Positions 47,681 through 55,841 of a stretch of DNA of 57,115 nucleotides are shown here, in pieces (the first letter of the stretch is position 1; every line of letters starts with the position of its first letter). This DNA is from Enhydrobacter sp. GTDB lineage: Bacteria; Pseudomonadota; Alphaproteobacteria; Reyranellales; Reyranellaceae. Below the pieces are notes generated by a model, which was given only the letters and a program-made list of their open reading frames with translations, was not told the origin of the DNA and did not search any database. A program made the position numbers and the translations under genes. Location of the stretch: positions 1 through 57,115 of the forward strand of contig JAHCJV010000034.1 in NCBI GenBank assembly GCA_026126105.1. Reading direction: 5' to 3'.

Positions 47681-48138
47681 GTGCCGGCTTCCCGCGCGAC
47701 GGTGAAGAAATCGACCTTGGTCGCGGCAGCCTTGGAGGCGCGCCTCCGGCGGCGCGCATCGGCATCCGCGGCGAGCGGCGCGACGACCTGGTCTTCGATC
47801 CGGCGCTGCCACTCGGGCATCTGGCCCATCGCATCGAGCGCCGCCACGATCTCGGCCTGACGCGGATGACGGCCGCCGACGTAGCCGATGCCGAGTTGCC
47901 CGGTCGTCAGGCGCACCGCCGCCCGGGTGACCGTCATCTCGCCAGCGGCGAACGACGCGCCCGATCCGGAGATACGCCCCTGCACCATGACGAGGCCGAT
48001 CTCCGGCTGACGCAGCACGCTATAGGCCGGCGCGGGGCCCAGACGCTGCCAGAGAGTTGCGACCTGCTCGGCCGAAGCCTGGGCGAGAACGGAAAGCCAG
48101 CGCTGGCGCCGTTCCTGCGCCGCGTCGATCTGTGTCAT
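47677..48138 (-). CDS. phnG: C-P lyase core subunit PhnG
   Basis: PhnG is the first core subunit of the C-P lyase operon. The 153-residue protein has QERRQRWLSVLAQASAEQVATLWQ near its start, the family's LRQPEIGLVMVQGRISGSGASFAAGEMTVTRAAVRL and GYVGGRHPRQAEIVAALDAMGQ segments. ATG 48138 starts just before these; the frame is open upstream but reads over a neighbouring gene. A Pho-box-like element lies about 71 bases upstream. No PhnF-type GntR regulator gene is nearby. Confidence 0.94.
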   Translation of the reverse strand: MTQIDAAQERRQRWLSVLAQASAEQVATLWQRLGPAPAYSVLRQPEIGLVMVQGRISGSGASFAAGEMTVTRAAVRLTTGQLGIGYVGGRHPRQAEIVAALDAMGQMPEWQRRIEDQVVAPLAADADARRRRRASKAAATKVDFFTVAREAGT

Positions 48139-48208
48139 GGAAGATGCGGGTACGCCTTTGAAGACGGCGCACCATGCGAAGATCAGGTTACGAATCTCTT
48201 TGGGCAAT

Positions 48209-48226
48209 ATGAACTTATGATGACCT
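48209..48226 (-). promoter_or_regulatory. possible Pho box before phnG
   Basis: Read on the minus strand, AGGTCAT, CATA, AGTTCAT is a pair of heptamers with a 4-base spacer. The first agrees with CTGTCAT at 5 of 7 bases and the second at 4 of 7. It lies 71 bases before phnG, just past the end of the DUF1772-like gene. It is weaker than the sites at pstS and phnC but in the right place to bring the whole C-P lyase operon under PhoB. Confidence 0.45.
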
Positions 48227-48676
48227 GCCCCACCGCTTATCCCCGACCGTGCCGAGGGAGAGGCAGGCCATCGCGACCAGCTGAAAAGCCGCGCCCGCCG
48301 CATGCGAATATTCCCATCTCTGACGAAGCGCCTGCCAATCGTCGGGTCGCATGGTCCAGTTCGCCGTCGCGACATTGGCAGGGTAGGTGAAGGTCCAGAA
48401 CAACACCTGTGCGCAGACGAGACAGCCGAGAGCGATTGACGCAAGCGCGCGCAGCCGGCGATCTTTCCATGCGGCGAGGACGACGCTTGCGATCGCGATG
48501 AGCTGGACGACGAGCACGCCGCCGAGCAGGCTCCAGCCGGCATAGATCCGCTGGACGATGAAATAGTCGTCCCTCGGCAGATCGATTTTGTTGGGCAGTT
48601 CGAGAAGGTGAGCGAGCGCAGGGCCGAGCGCGATGGCAGTCGCCATCAGCGCGACGAACAGCGCGATCCTAAGCAA
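48215..48676 (-). CDS. DUF1772-like membrane protein
   Basis: From TTG 48676 the protein is 153 residues with about four hydrophobic segments ([80 protein letters not shown]). [33 protein letters not shown] and [15 protein letters not shown] are motifs of DUF1772/anthrone-oxygenase-like membrane proteins. The function is unknown. TTG 48676 overlaps the upstream copper-storage gene by 8 bases; ATG 48646 is an alternative that would cut the first helix. Confidence 0.65.
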   Translation of the reverse strand: MLRIALFVALMATAIALGPALAHLLELPNKIDLPRDDYFIVQRIYAGWSLLGGVLVVQLIAIASVVLAAWKDRRLRALASIALGCLVCAQVLFWTFTYPANVATANWTMRPDDWQALRQRWEYSHAAGAAFQLVAMACLSLGTVGDKRWGRSS

Positions 48677-49097
48677 AGGCGAGCCCGATCGTGATGGCCG
48701 CCTCGCGGCAGGCGCGCTCGCACTGTCGGCAGGTCTCGGCACAGACCCGGCAGTGCTCGTGATCGCCGGCGTGCTTTTCGCACTCCTCCGCACAAAGCAG
48801 GCAGGCTTCGGCGCAAGCGTCGATCAATCGGCGAACGACATCCTCGTTCGTGCCGGTGCGGCGCGACGCAACCGAGCCCGTGGCGTTGCAGATGTCGGCG
48901 CAGTCGAGGGCAAGGCGGATGCACTGGCGAAGATCGGCCACCGTCACTTCGGCGAGGCAGGCATCGGCGCAGGACACGCAGGTCTGTGCACAGTCGAAGC
49001 AGAAATCGATTAAGCGGACCAGGCTGCCGTCGACCTTTCCGTGGACATGCGGATGCGTGGCGATCATCGCGTGCGTGTGCATTCCGAGGCAACGCAT
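48669..49097 (-). CDS. Cys-rich four-helix protein, copper-storage (Csp/DUF326) type
   Basis: The 142-residue protein carries many Cys arranged in CxxxC and CxxC pairs along helices: [42 protein letters not shown] and [15 protein letters not shown], with several His. Four-helix bundles of this type (Csp3-like, DUF326) store many Cu(I) ions or sequester copper. No signal peptide is seen, so a cytosolic Csp3 is more likely than an exported Csp1. In-frame ATGs a few residues in (MHTHAMIA) could also be the start. A link to the neighbouring DUF1772 gene is unknown. Confidence 0.85.
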   Translation of the reverse strand: MRCLGMHTHAMIATHPHVHGKVDGSLVRLIDFCFDCAQTCVSCADACLAEVTVADLRQCIRLALDCADICNATGSVASRRTGTNEDVVRRLIDACAEACLLCAEECEKHAGDHEHCRVCAETCRQCERACREAAITIGLAFA

Positions 49098-49121
49098 GCG
49101 GCCGGCCGGAGTTTCAGGCGG

Positions 49122-49763
49122 TTACGGCTTCCAGCGCAGGAAGTTGCCGATCAGCCGCAGGCCGGTCGCCTGGCTCTTCTCCGGGTGAAACTGCGTGCCG
49201 GCGAGATTGTCGCGCCCGACGATCGCGGTGATCGCGCCGCCATACTCGGTGGTGGCGAGCAACGTCTCGGGCTTGGCCGTCGCGAGCTGGAAGGAGTGAA
49301 CGAAATAGGCGTGGTCGTGCGGCGCGATACCCGCCAGCACCGGATGCGGCTTGATCTCCAGAAGCTCGTTCCAGCCCATATGCGGGATCTTGAGATGGTC
49401 CTTTCCCGGGGAGATCCGCACCACGTCGCCGGGGATCCAGTCGAGGCCGGCATGGACGCCGTACTCCACGCCGCGCGTGGCCATGAGCTGCATGCCGACG
49501 CAGATGCCGAGGAACGGCTTGCCGCGCTCGATCACCTCGCGCTGCAGGACATCGACCATGCCCGGCACGCCGTACAGGCCGGCGCGGCAGTCGGCGAAGG
49601 CGCCGACGCCGGGCAGCACGATGCGGTCGGCCGCGGCGACCTCGTTCGGGTCGGCAGTCACCAGCACGCGCTCGTGCGTGCCTGCTTCGCGCGCGGCGCG
49701 CTCGAAGGCCTTGGCGGCGGAGCGGAGGTTGCCCGAGCCGTAATCGACGATCGCGACGGTCAT
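49122..49763 (-). CDS. hisH: imidazole glycerol phosphate synthase glutamine amidotransferase subunit HisH
   Basis: HisH supplies ammonia from glutamine to HisF in histidine synthesis. The 213-residue class I amidotransferase has YGSGNLRS at the N-terminus, VLPGVGAF, catalytic C88 in GICVGMQL, and the His/Glu pair in FHPEKSQ (H193, E195). ATG 49763 begins at the conserved [12 protein letters not shown]. It follows hisB by 13 bases. hisA and hisF, which usually come next, are absent here. Confidence 0.95.
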   Translation of the reverse strand: MTVAIVDYGSGNLRSAAKAFERAAREAGTHERVLVTADPNEVAAADRIVLPGVGAFADCRAGLYGVPGMVDVLQREVIERGKPFLGICVGMQLMATRGVEYGVHAGLDWIPGDVVRISPGKDHLKIPHMGWNELLEIKPHPVLAGIAPHDHAYFVHSFQLATAKPETLLATTEYGGAITAIVGRDNLAGTQFHPEKSQATGLRLIGNFLRWKP

Positions 49764-49776
49764 GCTGGATGCGTGC

Positions 49777-50433
49777 CTACAGCACACCCTTGGTGCTGGG
49801 CACCGCCGTCGCCTGACGCGGATCGACCTCGCAGGCGACGCGCAGCGCGCGCGCGAGACCCTTGAAGCAGCTCTCGACGATATGGTGGTTGTTCTCGCCG
49901 TACTGGTTCCAGACGTGCAGCGTGAGCCCGCCGAGCTGGGCGAAGGCCTGGAACCATTCCTTGAACAGCTCGGTGTCCATCGTGCCGAGCTTGGGCTTGG
50001 TGAAGGTCACCTTCCACACTAGGTACGGCCGGTTGGAGGCATCAAGCGCCACTTCGGTCAGCGTCTCGTCCATCGGGATCTTGGCGCTGCCGTAGCGGCG
50101 GATACCGGCGCGGTTGCCCAGCGCCCTGCTGAGGCACTCGCCGAGCACGATGCCTGAATCTTCCGTCGTGTGATGGTAGTCGATATGCAGGTCGCCCTCG
50201 GCGCGCAGGGTGATGTCGATCAGGCTGTGGCGGCTCAGCTGCTCCAGCATGTGGTCGAGGAAGCCGATGCCGGTCTTGATGTCGTACTGGCCGGTGCCGT
50301 CGAGATTGATCGCGGCGGCGATGCGGGTTTCCTTGGTCTGACGCGACACGAACGCCCGCCGCCCGCCGGTTCCGGGGGTGGTGAGCGTGTCGCCGATCGC
50401 CGTCCGAGGGACTTCTTGAACAGTGTTTTTCAC
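49777..50433 (-). CDS. hisB: imidazoleglycerol-phosphate dehydratase HisB
   Basis: HisB dehydrates imidazole glycerol phosphate in histidine synthesis. The 218-residue protein has the metal-binding motifs [31 protein letters not shown] and [18 protein letters not shown]. The first 25 residues ([21 protein letters not shown]) are an extra tail. Start GTG 50433 has AAGGAG at the right distance. It is a monofunctional dehydratase without the enteric phosphatase domain. Confidence 0.95.
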   Translation of the reverse strand: MKNTVQEVPRTAIGDTLTTPGTGGRRAFVSRQTKETRIAAAINLDGTGQYDIKTGIGFLDHMLEQLSRHSLIDITLRAEGDLHIDYHHTTEDSGIVLGECLSRALGNRAGIRRYGSAKIPMDETLTEVALDASNRPYLVWKVTFTKPKLGTMDTELFKEWFQAFAQLGGLTLHVWNQYGENNHHIVESCFKGLARALRVACEVDPRQATAVPSTKGVL

Positions 50434-50442
50434 GCGCTCCTT

Positions 50443-51342
50443 CTACCGAAGACGGGCCGCACGGTCGAGTGCGACTCGGGTCAGGACGACGCCCGCGAGC
50501 ACGATCAGGCCTCCCAGCACGCGCGCCGGCGTCAGTGGATCGCCGAAGAACGCGGCGGCCAGCCCGACTCCGGCGACCGGGATCAGGTACATATAGAGCA
50601 TCACGCGGCTGAGACCGAGCCGCTCAAGACCGGCCGCGATGCCGAGGAAGGCTACGCCGACCGGAAAGATGGCGGTGTAGAGCCAGTATGCCAGCAGCCG
50701 GTCGCCCAGGCGGACGAACTCGCTCGGGGAATCGACCGCGAGCGCCACGGCGAGCAGCACGACCGAGCCCATAAGGGTCGTCCAAGCCATGACGCGTAGC
50801 GCGCCGAGGCGCAGGTTGAACGGCACCGCACGGTCAACATAGACCGCCCAGGCGAGGGCCGCAGCGATCCAGATCGCCGCGCCGTCGAGATTTCCGAGCG
50901 AGAGCGTAACGGCCGTCAGGCTGTTGTTGACCACCAGCACCACGCCGGCGAAGGCGATGACGATGCCGCCCCAGCCAAGCGCCGAGAGACCATGGCCCTG
51001 CATCCAGGCGAGGATGGCCGCGAAGGCGGTCGTCGTGGTCATGACGATCGCGCCGACGCTGGGCGGCGTGCGCACCATGGCGAGCCCCCAGCAGGCCTGG
51101 AAAAGGCAGACGCCGACCAGCGACAGCAGCATCATCGGCAGCCAGTCGCGTCGCGGCAGCCTGATCGGCTGACGGCGCACGATCAGCACGGCGAACATGA
51201 ACAGGCCGGCGACGACGTAGCGCGAGCTGCTGTAGAGCAGGGGGCTCATGACCGCGAGCACGTCCTTGGCGAAGGGATAGCTCGATCCCATCAGCATGGC
51301 CGTGCCGAGCATGATCAGATCGCCTGTCCAACGGCGGCTCAT
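50443..51342 (-). CDS. DMT/EamA-family transporter
   Basis: The 299-residue protein has ten hydrophobic segments in two EamA repeats, starting DLIMLGTAMLMGSSYPFAKDVL with the second repeat around LDGAAIWIAAALAWAVYVDR. It probably exports a small metabolite; the substrate is unknown. It lies 9 bases before hisB with the same direction, so it may share its transcript. The 131-base region between this start and the CaiB gene end shows nothing to name. Confidence 0.85.
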   Translation of the reverse strand: MSRRWTGDLIMLGTAMLMGSSYPFAKDVLAVMSPLLYSSSRYVVAGLFMFAVLIVRRQPIRLPRRDWLPMMLLSLVGVCLFQACWGLAMVRTPPSVGAIVMTTTTAFAAILAWMQGHGLSALGWGGIVIAFAGVVLVVNNSLTAVTLSLGNLDGAAIWIAAALAWAVYVDRAVPFNLRLGALRVMAWTTLMGSVVLLAVALAVDSPSEFVRLGDRLLAYWLYTAIFPVGVAFLGIAAGLERLGLSRVMLYMYLIPVAGVGLAAAFFGDPLTPARVLGGLIVLAGVVLTRVALDRAARLR

Positions 51343-51473
51343 GTGTCCTCATTTCCGCCGATGGCCAGGGGCGCCACCGACAATACCGCCTCATGCGTCA
51401 CTGTGCGTCGCAATGCTAGGCATTTGTCGTCGGCATAGCTCCTTCCCAAGCTGCCACACACCGCAAGCGGCGG

Positions 51474-54059
51474 TTAAACGACGCCGGCCGCGCGCAGCTC
51501 GGCCACCTGTTCGGCCGACATGCCGAGAACCGAGGAGAGAACGCGCTCGGTGTCCTCGCCGTAGCTGGGACCGGAGCGGCCGTGGGGTCCGCCCGCGTAG
51601 GCCGGGCTACCGTCGAGGTCCGCCGGAAAGCCTTTCACCGGCCAGGTGCCGAGCTCGGCTTGCGGTAATTCGACCAGCCACTCCAGATGGCGAAGCTGCG
51701 GGTCTCGTTCGTAGCGGTCCTCGGCGGTCTGGCACACACCCGCAGGGACACCGGCGGCTTGCAGACGGCGCATGAGGTCGGCCCCGCCGAGTTCGGTTGT
51801 GGCGCGGGAAACAAGGTCGTCCAGGGCATCTTCGTTTGCGCGTCGGTTCGGCAACCCGGCGAACCGTGGGTCGCCGAGCCACTCGGGGTGGCCGAGCTCG
51901 GTGGCGACCGCCCGCCACTGCTCGTCCGTGAAGGCGGCAATCGCGATCCAGCTGTCTTCGCCGCGTGTCCGGTAGGCGCCATGCGGCGCGGCCAGCCGCC
52001 AGGGCGAGCGGTTGCCGTAGCGCGACCAGCGGCGGCCATTGACCGAATGATCGAGGATGGCCGTTCCGGTCAGGAAGATGCCGACTTCCGCCTGCGAGGC
52101 GTCGACGTGGCAGCCGCGGCCCGTCGTCGCTCGCCGATAGAGCGCGGCGAGCGCCGCGGTCGCCATGTTGTAGGCGCCGAACCAGTCGAGATAAGAGTAG
52201 CCGATGCCGGCGGGCGGCCGGGGCTCGGGCAAGCCGGACATGTCGCTGATGCCGCTGAAGGCCTGCGCCGTGGGACCGAAGGCACGGGCCCGGCCGTAGA
52301 CGCCGTGCTGGCCGAAGCCCGACTGCTGCAGATAGATGATGCCGGGATTGAGCTCGCGCAGGCGATCATAGCCCAGCCCCATCCGGTCCATCGTTCCGGG
52401 CGAATAGCCCTCGAGCACGATATCGGCGTTGCGGATGAGGTCCTCCAGGATCCGCCTGCCCTCGGGCTTCTTCAGGTCGAGCGATATCCCGAGCTTGCCC
52501 GCGTTGATCTCCATGAAGGAGCCGCTGCGGTTGAGCCCTTCGCGCGGCGGCGTCGGCATCGTGCCGGTGGCAGCGTCCCGCTCGGCGCGGCCGCCGAGCG
52601 GACAGGCCGCCGCGCCGAAGCGCATGCCGTCGGCGCGCGAATGATGCTCGACCTTGATCACCTCGGCGCCCATCGCCGCCAGGGAGCGTCCCGCGCCGGC
52701 ACTGGCGAGCATCCAGCCGAGATCGACGACCCGGACTCCGGAAAGCGCGAAGGGCTTGCCGGTGGGGCCTGCCGCGGCCGGTCCGCGGGCCAGGCCGCAA
52801 TCCGGCGACAGCGCGGGGACCTCGCGCGGCGCCGCCCACTCTTCGGCGACTGCAAGCGTATGCTCGCCCAGCCGGGGCGGCCGTTGTTCCGATACCGCCC
52901 AAGGAGCATCCGGACTGTACCAGCGCGCGGCAACATAGGTGTACGAAGCGCCACTCTCCGGGTGCGGCACACTGACGAAGGTGCCGCGCTGGATGTAGTG
53001 CGGATCGCGGGCATTCTCCTCGGGCCGCCGCACCGGCGCCCACGGCAGGCCGTTTTCCTGTCCCTCGCGCCACAGGTCGGCATCGAAGTCCAGGCTGGCC
53101 GCGAGGCGGTCGACCAGCGCGCCGACCTTGGCCTCTGTTTGCGCATCCAGCTCGCCTTGCTTGCCGAGGCCTTCGTCCATGCCATGCCTGGCGAGAACCG
53201 AGATGGTCCCGAGCAGCGCGTCCGAGGAGTAGGTCGCTGTGGCGCGAAGATAGGTCTTGTACGGCAGGAGATACCGTCCGTCGCGGGTCTGCGCGAGAGC
53301 CGGCAGGCTGGTCGACGGCATCGAATGCCGGCACGTCTGTCGGAAGTGGCGTTGCCGCAGGAATATCCAGTTCGGCAGGTCGACCTCGGTATTCATGCTG
53401 ACCGCCTCGTGGATGCTGAGGGACACGCGCTGGCCCTCGCCGGTCCGCAGCCGGTGCGCGAGCGCGCCGAGCAACGCGATCACGCTCATCTCGCCCGCGA
53501 TGTGGTACGCCTGCCACATCTGCGGCGCGATCGGTGGCGTGTCGTAGCGGCCCGACGAATCGGGGTCGTAACCGCAGTTCATCATGACGCCGCCCAGCGC
53601 CAGATGCACGAGATCGCTGCCCTTGAAGTCGGCCCATGGGCCGGTATCGCCGAACGGGCTGATCCGCAGATGGATCAGGCGCGGATTGGCCGATCGCAAG
53701 CGTTCGAAGGAGAGGTTCCGGTCCGCCAGATAGCCGCGCGGACGCGCATCGAGCACGACATCGGCTGCCGAGGCGAGCCGCAGGAACGACTCCTGCCCCC
53801 CGGCCGTGTCGAGATCGACGACGGCGCTGCGCTTGCCGAAGTTATAGTGCCAGAAATGCAGGCTCTCCTCCGGTGACGGCACATCGCCGCGAAAGGGTCC
53901 AATGCGCCGCGTCGCCTCGCCTTCCGGAGGCTCGACCTTGACGACGTCGGCGCCCAGGCCGGCGAGCACCCGCCCGGCATACTCTCCTTTCTCATCGGCA
54001 AGCTCGAGCACCCGGATGCCGTGGAGATAGGAACCCTGATTCCGGCCCGTGTCAGCCAT
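51474..54059 (-). CDS. CaiB/BaiF (family III) CoA-transferase, two domains fused
   Basis: Family III CoA-transferases move CoA between carboxylic acids, with an Asp as the covalent acyl carrier. At 861 residues this is twice the usual size. Residues about 13-430 and 440-860 are both CoA-transferase-like: IRVLELADEKGEYAGRVLAGLGADVVKVEPPEGE in the first, VRVVDLGWMLASAGAGRSLAAMGAEVIKVEHHSR in the second. The catalytic Asp is present in the second half (GCHVDASQAEVG, D653). In the first half the matching site reads GQRVSLSIHEAV, with Ser213 in its place. The protein may act on an acid activated together with the next gene's acyl-CoA dehydrogenase, 6 bases upstream on the same strand. Confidence 0.88.
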   Translation of the reverse strand: MADTGRNQGSYLHGIRVLELADEKGEYAGRVLAGLGADVVKVEPPEGEATRRIGPFRGDVPSPEESLHFWHYNFGKRSAVVDLDTAGGQESFLRLASAADVVLDARPRGYLADRNLSFERLRSANPRLIHLRISPFGDTGPWADFKGSDLVHLALGGVMMNCGYDPDSSGRYDTPPIAPQMWQAYHIAGEMSVIALLGALAHRLRTGEGQRVSLSIHEAVSMNTEVDLPNWIFLRQRHFRQTCRHSMPSTSLPALAQTRDGRYLLPYKTYLRATATYSSDALLGTISVLARHGMDEGLGKQGELDAQTEAKVGALVDRLAASLDFDADLWREGQENGLPWAPVRRPEENARDPHYIQRGTFVSVPHPESGASYTYVAARWYSPDAPWAVSEQRPPRLGEHTLAVAEEWAAPREVPALSPDCGLARGPAAAGPTGKPFALSGVRVVDLGWMLASAGAGRSLAAMGAEVIKVEHHSRADGMRFGAAACPLGGRAERDAATGTMPTPPREGLNRSGSFMEINAGKLGISLDLKKPEGRRILEDLIRNADIVLEGYSPGTMDRMGLGYDRLRELNPGIIYLQQSGFGQHGVYGRARAFGPTAQAFSGISDMSGLPEPRPPAGIGYSYLDWFGAYNMATAALAALYRRATTGRGCHVDASQAEVGIFLTGTAILDHSVNGRRWSRYGNRSPWRLAAPHGAYRTRGEDSWIAIAAFTDEQWRAVATELGHPEWLGDPRFAGLPNRRANEDALDDLVSRATTELGGADLMRRLQAAGVPAGVCQTAEDRYERDPQLRHLEWLVELPQAELGTWPVKGFPADLDGSPAYAGGPHGRSGPSYGEDTERVLSSVLGMSAEQVAELRAAGVV

Positions 54060-54065
54060 CCGCTG

Positions 54066-55343
54066 CTACTCCGCGGCTTTCGGAGCGGTCGACGCCTTCT
54101 GTGCGCCCCAGAAGCCGAACAGGGCGCCGGCGACGCGGCGGATCTGGATCTCCTCCGAACCCTCGGTGATGCGGTAGCGGCGGTGATGGCGATAGATGTG
54201 CTCGAACGGCGTGTGGCGCGAATAGCCGACGCCGCCATGGACCTGCATGGCGCGGTCGGCGGCGTCGCACACCAGCCGGTTGGCGCGGTAGTTCGACATC
54301 GCCACCCATTCGCTGACGTTCATGTGGTGCTCGCGGTCGAGATGCCACGCCGTCTTGCGCACCAGCCCGCGCGTCATCTCCGCTTCGGTGTGCAGCTCGG
54401 CGAGCGGGAACTGGATTGCCTGGTTGGTCGCCAGCGCCTTGCCGAACACCTTGCGATTCTTGGCATAGGCGACCGACAGGTCGATGCAGTACTGCGCCGC
54501 GCCGAGGCTCGAGGCGGCCTGGCGGATGCGGTTCTCGTGCACGAAGGTCTGCGCCACGTCGAGCCCGCGGCCTTCCTCGCCCAGCATGGCGGAGGCCGGC
54601 ACCTTGACGTTGGTCAGCGAGACCTCGGCGTGGTCGGAGGGCATGTTGAAGGTCCACCACATGTATTCGATCTTGAAGCCGGGTGATTTCACCGGCGTCA
54701 GGAACGCGGAAATGCCCCGCGCATCCCCCGGTTTTCCCGACGTGCGAGCGAAGACGAGGTCGACGGTTGCGGTGTGCATGCCGGTATTGAAGCGCTTCAT
54801 GCCGTTTATGACCCAGTCGCTCCCCTGTTTTACTGCGGTTGTTTCCATGAAGGTCGCGTCCGAGCCGTGCAGCGGCTCGGTCAGGCCGAATCCGATCCGC
54901 TCGGTGCCCTTGAACATGCCCTCGATGTAGCGGTCCTTCTGCTCGTGCGTGCCGAAGCGGTGCAGCAGCAGGGCGACCGGGAAGTTGCCGACGATCGAGC
55001 TCTCGTTCTGCAGGTCGTTGTGCAGCCCGAGCCCCTTGTGCGCGAGATGCTCGCGGATGATCGCCATGGCGAGGTTGGAGCCGTCCTTGCCGCCGAGTTC
55101 CTTCGGCAGGCCGAAGCGCAGGTGGCCCGCCCTGTCGGCGCGGCGCTTCATCTCGGCGAGCAGCTCCTCCCACTCGTGGCGCGGCTGGCCGTCATTGTCC
55201 CAGTCGGTCCGGGCGTGCTCGCGGCGATGGTCGAAGAAGCGGATATTGTCGTTCTCGCGCTCCAGCGGCCGGATCTCGCGCTCGATGAACTCGTCCAGCT
55301 CGCGCAGATAGGCCGCGATCTCCGCGGGAATCTCGAAATCCAT
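54066..55343 (-). CDS. acyl-CoA dehydrogenase
   Basis: The 425-residue flavoprotein has the family's FGLTEPLHGSDATFMETTAV segment, NGMKRFNTGM, the LTNVKVPASAMLGEEGRGLDVAQTFVHENRIRQAASSLG stretch, VHGGVGYSRHTPFEHIYRHHRRYRITEGSEEIQIRRVAG with the catalytic Glu region. It oxidises an acyl-CoA at the alpha-beta position. ATG 55343 is chosen (MDFEIPAEIAAYLRELDEFI) with GGAGAGA upstream; ATG 55373 is also in frame. It precedes the CaiB gene, a common pairing in acid catabolism. Confidence 0.9.
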   Translation of the reverse strand: MDFEIPAEIAAYLRELDEFIEREIRPLERENDNIRFFDHRREHARTDWDNDGQPRHEWEELLAEMKRRADRAGHLRFGLPKELGGKDGSNLAMAIIREHLAHKGLGLHNDLQNESSIVGNFPVALLLHRFGTHEQKDRYIEGMFKGTERIGFGLTEPLHGSDATFMETTAVKQGSDWVINGMKRFNTGMHTATVDLVFARTSGKPGDARGISAFLTPVKSPGFKIEYMWWTFNMPSDHAEVSLTNVKVPASAMLGEEGRGLDVAQTFVHENRIRQAASSLGAAQYCIDLSVAYAKNRKVFGKALATNQAIQFPLAELHTEAEMTRGLVRKTAWHLDREHHMNVSEWVAMSNYRANRLVCDAADRAMQVHGGVGYSRHTPFEHIYRHHRRYRITEGSEEIQIRRVAGALFGFWGAQKASTAPKAAE

Positions 55344-55393
55344 GGCGCTTCTCTCCGGTAAACGGCTGTTCACCGCATCCTAGAGGGTTGCGC

Positions 55394-55816
55394 TCACGGT
55401 CGAAAGTGCTGCTCGTAGGTCTCAACGAGAGGTGAAAGGTCCGACCACGCGCGCCGCGACCGGACGAAGACGTGGCGGAACGTCTGGCGCTCGGCGCTGA
55501 TCCAGGCCGGATCGTCGAACGCTCCCGCCGGCAAGGTGCGCAATCCCGGCGCCGCTTCGAGGGTGAAACCGAGATTGGTCCCGCAGCGCGGGCAGAACTC
55601 GAGATCCAGCCAGCGCCCCGACTGGTCGGAAACATGGCGGTATCGGGCGATCTGCCCGATGACGGTCACCTGGCCGCTCTCGAACACGACCTCGGTGCCG
55701 AACGCCGTTCCGGTGCGGCGCTGGCACCAGGTGCAATGGCAGATCGTGACGCGCAGCGGCTCGCCGCGCGCCGTGAACCGCACCGCGCCGCACACGCACC
55801 CACCCTTGTGATCCAA
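55394..55816 (-). CDS. GFA-family (glutathione-dependent formaldehyde-activating enzyme-like) zinc protein
   Basis: The 140-residue protein has the GFA zinc motifs GGCVCGAVRF, CHCTWCQRRTG and CPRCGTNLG, which form a compact zinc-binding fold. The start is TTG 55816 (LDHKGGCVCG) with GAGGAG 8-9 bases upstream; the open frame continues upstream with low-complexity residues not found in relatives. GFA proteins are annotated for formaldehyde-glutathione chemistry but most have unknown roles, as here. Confidence 0.8.
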   Translation of the reverse strand: MDHKGGCVCGAVRFTARGEPLRVTICHCTWCQRRTGTAFGTEVVFESGQVTVIGQIARYRHVSDQSGRWLDLEFCPRCGTNLGFTLEAAPGLRTLPAGAFDDPAWISAERQTFRHVFVRSRRAWSDLSPLVETYEQHFRP

Positions 55817-55841
55817 TCGTCGTCTCCTCGTCGCCGGGAGA

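Noticed and set aside
51687..53876. A 729-codon plus-strand frame opposite the CaiB gene
   Set aside because: Very long, but no recognisable domain, and the CaiB protein on the other strand has clear catalytic motifs.
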